From a virus, in the IMG/VR virus record IMGVR_UViG_3300038654_000006, positions 1 to 20,606 of that record: a stretch of 20,606 nt of DNA; one strand, written 5' to 3'. Of this stretch, positions 15,328 to 20,606 are shown piece by piece. The number at the start of each line of letters is the position of its first letter. Position 1 is the first letter of the stretch. The notes under the pieces were generated by a model. It did no database searches, was not told the DNA's origin, and saw only the letters and a program-made list of their open reading frames with translations. The position numbers were made by a program, and so were the translations under genes.

Positions 15328-16554
15328 ATGAACAAAGATGAGCAGTTTGCTGCTATACATGACCTTGTACGTGATGCCGAAAGACAATCATCAGACGACG
15401 ACTACACTGATGATTCTATGCGTAAAGGCGAAATGGGTGAAGAATACAGTAATGAGCCGGATGAAGAGTATCAAGATCATAACTATATGACTAAGCAATT
15501 ATCAGGTGGCATTAATCGTCAGAAAAAGCAGTATGCTAAAGCACAAGACGGTGACAATGCAATGGCTGTGGAAACTCTAAGAAAAACACTTAGCTCTGCA
15601 CTATCAGAAAAGAAAAAAAAACCTAAAGCTGTAAAAGAAGCTAGAGAATCGGTTATTAATCCAGAAGCTATTAAAGACATAATGGCTTCACCTTCTTTTG
15701 ACGAAATGAAAATGAAAGCAATTGATTTGTTAAAAACATCAAGTACTTCACGAAATAAAAGAATGCAACTACAAATGAACGTTGAAAATACAAAGAATCC
15801 GCCAGCTCTAGAGAAGTTATTGTGGTATACACTGTTAGCAGGCGAAGGTCACTCAACAGTTGGCTCTAAGTATCAGAAACAATTTGCAAGTACAGATAAC
15901 CATAGAAAAACTACAGAAGCTAGAAAAAAGAAAGAAGTGTTTTCGGACGAAGTAGTAAAGAAGATTACAACATGGAAGGGCAGCTTCGACGAATTAAAAC
16001 AACACGTATTAGAGCTAATAGCTGACTCAAGTACTGTAGATAAGAAAAAAGCTTACTGGGTTAATTCAATTGAAGGTACTACTGACCAAACTGACTTAGT
16101 GGCAAAAGTACTTAATATTAAACTAGCAGGCGAACAGAACGCAGTAATTGCTGGCAGAAAAGGGTATTCTAACGCTAACTACAATAAGCAATTTGAAGAT
16201 ACTGACGATTATGGATCAGAAGCACTTCCTGTAGATAACAGGAAAATGTGGATAGCGTTACACCTTGCAGTGGCTGACCGAAACGCTGTAAAGGACGCAT
16301 TTGATAAAAATGAAATACAGTTTACTACAAATGGTGACGAGACGTATCAGCAAAAACAAGGGTTTGAAGTTAATGCAGCAGGTGACATAACTTCTAACTT
16401 TTGGGGTCAATCCGAAAATATTGAATCAATGAATCAAGAATTACAGAATTGGATAACTAGCAAAGTAGATTTCGATAATCTAGAAAAATTTGCTGTAGAT
16501 GCTGATGCAAGTGATAAAGATGATGACTTTGACCAACGAGACATTAGGCGGTAA
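15328..16554 (+). CDS. Conserved phage protein, 408 aa, probable internal or virion protein
   Basis: An acidic start (residues 1-50) is followed by a patch, NEPDEEYQDHNYMTKQLSGG then INRQKKQYAKAQDGDNAMAV, that I recall from hypothetical proteins of marine T4-like phages. The rest is charged and helical, with two similar stretches: ESVINPEAIKDIMASPSFDEMKMKAIDLL (about 106-135) and EVFSDEVVKKITTWKGSFDELKQHVLELI (about 203-231). They look like a duplicated helical domain, since each is followed by KK/NKR...W/N and LLAGE or KLAGEQ. There is no ribosome site before ATG 15328 and no alternative start. The stop is directly followed by the terminase region in the same frame. Confidence 0.7.
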   Translation: MNKDEQFAAIHDLVRDAERQSSDDDYTDDSMRKGEMGEEYSNEPDEEYQDHNYMTKQLSGGINRQKKQYAKAQDGDNAMAVETLRKTLSSALSEKKKKPKAVKEARESVINPEAIKDIMASPSFDEMKMKAIDLLKTSSTSRNKRMQLQMNVENTKNPPALEKLLWYTLLAGEGHSTVGSKYQKQFASTDNHRKTTEARKKKEVFSDEVVKKITTWKGSFDELKQHVLELIADSSTVDKKKAYWVNSIEGTTDQTDLVAKVLNIKLAGEQNAVIAGRKGYSNANYNKQFEDTDDYGSEALPVDNRKMWIALHLAVADRNAVKDAFDKNEIQFTTNGDETYQQKQGFEVNAAGDITSNFWGQSENIESMNQELQNWITSKVDFDNLEKFAVDADASDKDDDFDQRDIRR

Positions 16555-16641
16555 TGAACTATCTCTAAAAGCTTAGACGGTGTTTTAATAAAAAAAGCTA
16601 ATCAGCAAGAAACTTATACTGAACAGCAACTAAACGAATTA

Positions 16642-18180
16642 ATGAAGTGCATGGATCCCGATGATGGATACATGTACTTTGCTAAAAATTATGCTTACAT
16701 TCAGCATCCTGTCCAAGGTAAGTTACTTTTTAAACCTTACGAGTATCAAGAACGGCTGTTACACAGTTATCATAATCACAGATTTAACATTAATATGCTC
16801 CCCCGCCAAACCGGCAAGGCGCTAGCTCTTGATACTCCTATTCCTACTATCTCTGGATGGACTACTATGGGAGATGTTAAAGTAGGAGATGACATACTCG
16901 ACGCTAATGGTAACGCCACTAAGGTTACATTTGCGACAGAAGTAATGAACAATCATAACTGTTATCGTGTTGAATTTGACAACGGCGAAGTCATTACTGC
17001 CGACGAGGACCATTTGTGGAGTGTTAATACTGGTTTTTGGACAGCTGGTCCAAAAATACAAACAACTAAAGAGATAAAAAATTATATCAAATCTCACAAT
17101 ACATGTGTCTATATAGATGCTGCTAAAGAGATTACTACTGACGAAATAGAACTGCCTATAGATCCGTATGTCTTAGGATTTTGGTTAGGAGACGGCGAAA
17201 GTGCTGGCGCTCGATACACACAATGCATCGCCGACAATAAGGAAATAATTCCAGAAATAGTAAGTCGAGGTTTTGAAATATCTAAGTCTTATACAAACGG
17301 CGCTAGCGTGGTTAGCGAAAATAGAACAATTTACGGATTGCGCGGAAAATTAAACAAAAACAATTTATTAAAAAATAAACATATTCCTGAAATTTATATG
17401 AGGGCATCTGTTAACCAACGAGTTGAGTTAATTCAAGGACTAATGGATTCTGACGGATCAGTAGATCACCGCAACGGAAGATGTGAGTTTTATCAAAAGA
17501 ACAAGAATTTAATTGCCCAAGTGCAAGAACTACTGTCGTCTTTAGGAATCAAACATAGGTGCAGCTATAAAGTCATAGGGGATCAAAAGTATTACACTAT
17601 TGGATTTGCAACCACTGCACACACTATGTTTAAACTTACTAGAAAAGTAAAACTCCAACAGAAGTGTAAAGGTCATCAAAAAAATACTCGACACTATATA
17701 AAGAGGGTAACTGAAGCAGAGTCAGTACCGGTAAGGTGTATTCAAGTAGACAACAACGATCATCTATTTCTATGCGGGAAATCTATGATTCCCACGCACA
17801 ATACCACCTGTGCAGCAGTTTACTTAGCATGGTACGCGATGTTTCATTCTAACCAAACTATTCTGATTGCTGCTCACAAATATACAGGTGCACAGGAAAT
17901 TATGCAGCGTATACGATATGTGTATGAATTATGTCCTAATTATATTAGAGCAGGGGTTGTAAACTACAATAAAGGTTCTATTGAATTTGAAAACAGCTCA
18001 CGTATTGTTAGCTCAACTACAACTGGTAATACAGGACGTGGCTTGGCTATTTCTTTATTATACTGCTTAGACGGTGATACTACAGTACAAATTCGAAATA
18101 AGAAAACACTTGTTGAAGAAGATATCACATTAGCGCAATTGCACGCCCGATTATTAAATGTCGATCACGTTCTCACATGA
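16642..18180 (+). CDS. 17: Large terminase gp17, piece 1: N-extein, intein 1, middle extein, intein 2 N-half
   Basis: Packaging motor ATPase, first of at least three pieces. Residues 1-59 are N-extein, ending at the Walker A motif PRQTGK. Residues 60-387 are a complete intein. Residues 388-474 resume the ATPase (TTCAAVYLAWYAMF, adenine-pocket-like AAHKYTGA, VNYNKGSIEFENSS, GRGLAISLLY) up to the Walker B motif. Residues 475-512 (CLDGDTTVQI...) are the N-half of a second intein, then TGA. After splicing, the parts read RQTGK-TT like T4 gp17. ATG 16642 is the first standard start in frame, but it has no ribosome site. The codons before it (16558-16641) translate to a terminase-like sequence (ETYTEQQLNEL), so the real start is probably further upstream. 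Confidence 0.9.
   Translation: MKCMDPDDGYMYFAKNYAYIQHPVQGKLLFKPYEYQERLLHSYHNHRFNINMLPRQTGKALALDTPIPTISGWTTMGDVKVGDDILDANGNATKVTFATEVMNNHNCYRVEFDNGEVITADEDHLWSVNTGFWTAGPKIQTTKEIKNYIKSHNTCVYIDAAKEITTDEIELPIDPYVLGFWLGDGESAGARYTQCIADNKEIIPEIVSRGFEISKSYTNGASVVSENRTIYGLRGKLNKNNLLKNKHIPEIYMRASVNQRVELIQGLMDSDGSVDHRNGRCEFYQKNKNLIAQVQELLSSLGIKHRCSYKVIGDQKYYTIGFATTAHTMFKLTRKVKLQQKCKGHQKNTRHYIKRVTEAESVPVRCIQVDNNDHLFLCGKSMIPTHNTTCAAVYLAWYAMFHSNQTILIAAHKYTGAQEIMQRIRYVYELCPNYIRAGVVNYNKGSIEFENSSRIVSSTTTGNTGRGLAISLLYCLDGDTTVQIRNKKTLVEEDITLAQLHARLLNVDHVLT
16819..17802 (+). other. Intein 1: contiguous class 3 intein with LAGLIDADG endonuclease in Walker A
   Basis: 328 residues are inserted between Lys59 and Thr388 of the Walker A motif. 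The first residue is Ala (ALALDTPIPT), not Cys or Ser. Class 3 markers are all present: Trp126 two residues after the block B His (DHLW), Cys366 in block F (VRCIQV), and Thr385 just before the terminal His386-Asn387. The LAGLIDADG endonuclease motifs are LGFWLGDGES (178-187) and LIQGLMDSDGSV (263-274); both keep acidic residues, so it may be active. The +1 residue is Thr. The family rules (WCT triad, block F nucleophile) are established; activity here is inferred. Confidence 0.92.
18064..18177 (+). other. Intein 2 N-terminal half (38 aa) in the Walker B motif
   Basis: CLDGDTTVQIRNKKTLVEED is a standard block A with nucleophile Cys475. The frame stops at TGA 18178 before any block B, so the split is far earlier than in ordinary split inteins. 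The last residues, LLNVDHVLT, may belong to a vestige of the intein C-terminus rather than to the working N-half. Confidence 0.85.
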
Positions 18181-18195
18181 CGAGTTTGCATTTGT
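18173..18195 (+). other. Vestigial intein/extein junction (Ser-His then DEFAFV)
   Basis: TCA CAT GAC GAG TTT GCA TTT GT, read one frame off piece 1, encodes SH-DEFAFV. The intact junction in piece 2 (19402-19430) reads TCG CAT CAG TGC GAT GAA TTT GCA TTT GT. The vestige lacks exactly the Gln and Cys(+1) codons. All three base differences in the aligned codons are synonymous third positions. Confidence 0.75.
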
Positions 18196-18202
18196 ATAAA
18201 TA
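18195..18202 (+). promoter_or_regulatory. Perfect late promoter (TATAAATA) before the HNH gene
   Basis: TATAAATA ends only 4 bp before ATG 18207, so T4 geometry places the transcript start at the ATG. It begins at the last base of the extein vestige. Confidence 0.65.
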
Positions 18203-18206
18203 AAGT

Positions 18207-19097
18207 ATGGATAAACTAAAACAATTTAAACGTAGAAATCAGAGAAGAAACGCTCACTTATATTCTGATAAGTTACTGGAAAATATTGATTATATAACTT
18301 GCCCTGTTAGCAATGAAAGATTAAGTATGATAAAATCATCTTATATTGAACGAGTACTAGAAATGTCAATAACAGAATATGATAGACTATATCCTGGGGT
18401 TAGAGGCGTGTCGATGGCCCGCAAAACGAATATTAAAAAAGGATTACATCAAACTGATGCAACTGGATTAACAGCATACCAACGCTCGCAAGTAACTGCA
18501 CAAGTAACATTATCGCAACTAGACGAAAACGGTATAAGCGGCTATGCTAAAAAAGGTCAAAAGACTCGCGAAACACATATGAATAATATTGATCAATTTG
18601 GCCGGAATGGTTATTCTCAATTAGCAACTCTTGCAATCATAAAAGGCAATACAACTAAAGCTATGAAAGGTATTATATTAGATCCTTCTCAGAGAAATGA
18701 ATTTTATCGTTATAAAGCAGTAGTAACATATATAACTGAGCAACACCGATCAGAAATAACAGACGGGTATAAAACAGGACTTGCAGGAGTAAAAGGTGCA
18801 TATCATATAGATCATATATTTTCGATAATGCAAGGATATAAAGCCAGTGTTAGTCCGTTATTAATAGGAAGTAATTATAATTTACAAATGATGCCATGGA
18901 AAGAAAACCTGTCAAAACATGGATCGTGCAACATAACATTAACTGCTTTATTAGAAAAAGCTAATTATACGTTAGACAGATCACTGTACGAGTTTAAAAT
19001 ATTTGCTAATATGATTAATAATGATATGCAAATAGTAGCGCCTGTGAGTGGAGCTAAACTAGTAAAGGAATTTAATGAATCAAACATACGCAAGTAA
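18207..19097 (+). CDS. Free-standing HNH-like homing endonuclease between terminase pieces 1 and 2
   Basis: The 296-aa basic protein is not similar to terminase. The N-terminus has CPVSNERL then EYDRLYPG (about 32-64), like the DNA-binding front ends of phage HNH enzymes. Three motifs D-x-x-G-x-x-x-Y follow at 84-91, 106-113 and 129-136, spaced 22-23 residues: a likely tandem DNA-contact array. The nuclease core is YHIDHIFSIMQGY (His200, Asp202, His203), NLQMMPW (Asn225) and KENLSKH (Asn234, Lys237, His238), an H-N-N arrangement. There is no ribosome site, but a perfect late box lies 4 bp before the ATG. Its 3' end overlaps the start of terminase piece 2 by 23 bp, so the two are likely coupled. 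It presumably cuts intein-free terL alleles. Confidence 0.8.
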   Translation: MDKLKQFKRRNQRRNAHLYSDKLLENIDYITCPVSNERLSMIKSSYIERVLEMSITEYDRLYPGVRGVSMARKTNIKKGLHQTDATGLTAYQRSQVTAQVTLSQLDENGISGYAKKGQKTRETHMNNIDQFGRNGYSQLATLAIIKGNTTKAMKGIILDPSQRNEFYRYKAVVTYITEQHRSEITDGYKTGLAGVKGAYHIDHIFSIMQGYKASVSPLLIGSNYNLQMMPWKENLSKHGSCNITLTALLEKANYTLDRSLYEFKIFANMINNDMQIVAPVSGAKLVKEFNESNIRK

Positions 19098-19410
19098 TAC
19101 AGAATATGAAATCCTAACTCCCAACGGCTGGGAAGATTTTAATGGAATTTTCTTAAATGAAAACGTAAATAAAGACTCTTGCAAAATAACGTTCACTGAT
19201 AACTCGTTAATTATTGCAACGCTTGAACATCGATTCTTTATTAAAGACGTTGAAATTAAAGTAAATGATATTAAAGTAGGCGATAAGTTAGATTCTAACA
19301 ATACTACTAAAACTGTATCCAAATTAGACAAAACTATATTAGAAGATACATATGAAATTTTTAATGCAACTAATCATGTAATACTTGCAAATAAGATTAA
19401 TTCGCATCAG
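19075..19410 (+). other. Intein 2 C-terminal half (112 aa)
   Basis: It opens with YEILTPNGWEDFNGI, close in pattern to the C-half of the atypically split AceL-TerL intein. Block B is here: Thr49-x-x-His52 in IIATLEHRFF. The C-terminus is NSHQ followed by Cys113, so the final intein residue is Gln instead of the usual Asn. It must pair with the N-half at 18064-18177 for trans-splicing. Confidence 0.87.
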
Positions 19411-19812
19411 TGCGATGAATTTGCATTTGTTGCACCAAATATTGCTGAAGAGTTTTGGACTTCAATATCTCCAACTCTTGCAACTGGGGGTAGTGCTATT
19501 ATTACAAGTACTCCTAATTCAGATGAAGATACATTTGCTACTATTTGGAAAGATGCTGAAAAGAAATTTGATGAATATGGTAATGAACAAGAAATAGGAA
19601 TTAACGGGTTCCATTCTTTTACAGCAGCATGGGACGAACACCCAGATCGAGACGAAACGTGGAAGGCAGAAGAAATTGGACGCATTGGTACTGAGCGCTT
19701 CCGGCGTGAATATGGTTGTGTGCGCGCAAGCACAGTTATTACTCTGCAAGACATACACGGTAATATATTTGACTCACCAATAGGCAGCTTGTTTAACACT
19801 ATAGATAGATAA
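19075..19812 (+). CDS. 17: Large terminase gp17, piece 2: intein 2 C-half, ATPase segment, intein 3 N-half
   Basis: ATG 19075 lies inside the end of the HNH gene, with AAAGGAA at a spacing of 5-6. Residues 1-112 are the C-half of intein 2. Residues 113-214 continue the ATPase: CDEFAFVAPNIAEEFW (Walker B Asp114 and catalytic Glu115), AIITSTPNSDEDTF (coupling motif, like TTTPNG of T4), AAWDEHPDRDETW, and RIGTERFRREYG at the end of the ATPase domain. Residues 215-245 (CVRASTVITLQDIHGN...) form the N-half of a third intein, then TAA. By analogy with T4, the next extein residues should be Cys-Glu-Phe, leading to the nuclease domain. That part is not in this piece. Confidence 0.9.
   Translation: MNQTYASNTEYEILTPNGWEDFNGIFLNENVNKDSCKITFTDNSLIIATLEHRFFIKDVEIKVNDIKVGDKLDSNNTTKTVSKLDKTILEDTYEIFNATNHVILANKINSHQCDEFAFVAPNIAEEFWTSISPTLATGGSAIITSTPNSDEDTFATIWKDAEKKFDEYGNEQEIGINGFHSFTAAWDEHPDRDETWKAEEIGRIGTERFRREYGCVRASTVITLQDIHGNIFDSPIGSLFNTIDR
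19717..19809 (+). other. Intein 3 N-terminal half (31 aa)
   Basis: CVRASTVITLQDIHGNIFDS and the following IGSLF fit block A of an atypically split intein. Length and site resemble the 25-aa N-half of AceL-TerL. Cys215 is the nucleophile, and TAA follows 31 residues later. Confidence 0.8.
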
Positions 19813-19815
19813 ATA
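19808..19815 (+). promoter_or_regulatory. Late promoter box overlapping the piece 2 stop (GATAAATA)
   Basis: GATAAATA contains the TAA stop at 19810-19812. GGAG (19837-19840) and the next start follow. Confidence 0.55.
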
Positions 19816-19843
19816 ATTGCACAAGAACAATTTAACGGAGAAT

Positions 19844-20606
19844 ATGATGAGTGCTGCAATTTATATAGAATCAAAAATAGACAATAACCGATATTGTAAA
19901 ACAAATGGACAATTTACTAGGCATCTAAAACGGAATAAACTAACGTATCAAGATTACTACGAGAAGCATATCACTAAGACTAGCCCTAAGTGTAGCTGCG
20001 GCGAACGACTTTCATTTTATCAACACACAGAAACTTACGCTAATAGTTGCGGAGATCCTAAGTGTGTAGGAGTAAGTGCATCGGCTACAAGGTCAAACTG
20101 GACTACTACTAAAAAAGAGAATGATTCTGCCAACAAAAAGAAAGCAGCAGCAAAACGAACAGATGCACAAAAAGAACTCCAGCTTAAAAAGGCACAAGCC
20201 ACGTTTAAAGAGAAGTACGGAGTTGCGTGGGGTTCTAATTTAGAGAGCCAAAAAGAAAAGTCAAGACAAACTAAACTATCAAAATATGGTAACGAAAAAT
20301 ATAATAATAGTAAGCAGGCTAGATTAAGTAAAATAAACCGTTCTGTTCAAGAAAAGAATAAGAGCAACCAACAAAGGCGCGAAACTAACTTAGAAAGACA
20401 CGGAGTTGAAAATGTGTTGCTGTTAACATCAACACCTAGTAAGATCAATAAAGGCAACCGTTCTATTAAAGATTACGTGTTGCCTAGTGGCATAGTTGTT
20501 GGAGTACGCGGTCACGAACCGTTTGCATTAGATATATTATTTAATGAGCTAAACTATGACGAAACTGACATAATTATGCATAATGACTATTCGGACTATG
20601 CAATTG
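19844..20606 (+). CDS. Free-standing Vsr-like homing endonuclease (C-terminus off the window)
   Basis: The frame is open from ATG 19844 (or 19847, a better distance from GGAG) to the window end, 254 codons. Residues 50-74 have a four-Cys pattern (C-x-C, then Cys69 and Cys74), a probable zinc site. A Lys-rich linker follows, then KEKYGVAWGSNLESQKEKSR, SKYGNEKYNNSKQ and ERHGVENVLLLTS. These are repeats of the (K/R)(Y/H)G..N..(S/T) type common in phage endonucleases. The last part, VVGVRGHEPFALDILFNELN, resembles the first catalytic segment of the Vsr-like enzymes found with fractured, split-intein genes. The rest of the active site would be downstream. It sits exactly between the N-half of intein 3 and the expected third terminase piece. 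Confidence 0.8.
   Translation, partial: MMSAAIYIESKIDNNRYCKTNGQFTRHLKRNKLTYQDYYEKHITKTSPKCSCGERLSFYQHTETYANSCGDPKCVGVSASATRSNWTTTKKENDSANKKKAAAKRTDAQKELQLKKAQATFKEKYGVAWGSNLESQKEKSRQTKLSKYGNEKYNNSKQARLSKINRSVQEKNKSNQQRRETNLERHGVENVLLLTSTPSKINKGNRSIKDYVLPSGIVVGVRGHEPFALDILFNELNYDETDIIMHNDYSDYAI

Noticed and set aside
18178-19075. The terminase break could be a simple frameshift or an intron.
   Set aside because: Intein block A before the break and blocks B to G after it are intact, with a full endonuclease gene between. A group I intron would not leave intein ends.
19407-19904. Minus-strand open frame of 165 aa opposite terminase piece 2.
   Set aside because: The sense strand carries Walker B and coupling motifs; the antisense frame has none.

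Overview
The window is a piece of a marine T4-like myovirus genome, probably from an uncultured phage. It is AT-rich, with densely packed structural and packaging genes recognisable as relatives of T4 genes 13, 14, 18, 19, 4, 16 and 17. T4-type late promoter boxes ((T/G/A)ATAAATA) precede many of them. The protein wording most resembles cyanophage and pelagiphage T4 relatives, but the host cannot be fixed from this sequence.

Layout. Positions 1-2868 are read on the minus strand: a truncated leucine-rich-repeat adhesin, a small probable virion protein and the neck protein gp14. A divergent promoter pair at 2894-2915 separates these from the rest, which is on the plus strand. It runs: gp13 neck protein; an unassigned 207-aa protein; a P-loop nucleotide kinase with a host-type early promoter; a very large tail sheath (gp18, 1184 aa); the tail tube (gp19); a tube-fold protein; a structural domain fused to a ten-repeat, propeller-like region; gp4 head-completion nuclease; gp16 small terminase; three conserved but uncharacterised proteins; and gp17, the large terminase. 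The genes before gp17 supply neck, tail, adhesin and head-completion parts, and gp16/gp17 package DNA into the head.

The most striking region is 16642-20606. The large terminase gene (terL, gp17) is broken into at least three separately translated pieces and carries three inteins. Intein 1 is contiguous, sits in the Walker A motif, has a LAGLIDADG endonuclease and shows class 3 splicing signatures (Ala at position 1, W-C-T triad). Intein 2 sits in the Walker B motif and is split very early: a 38-aa N-half ends piece 1 and a 112-aa C-half begins piece 2, with a free-standing HNH-like endonuclease gene between them. Intein 3 begins at the end of the ATPase domain. Its 31-aa N-half ends piece 2 and is followed by a second free-standing gene resembling Vsr-like homing endonucleases, cut by the window edge. 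The C-half of intein 3 and the terminase nuclease domain should lie just beyond the window.

Two protein trans-splicing reactions plus one cis-splicing reaction would be needed to make active terminase. Between the intein 2 N-half and the HNH gene lies a vestige of the intein/extein junction (Ser-His then DEFAFV) lacking exactly the two codons at the splice point, apparently a fossil of how the gene was fractured.
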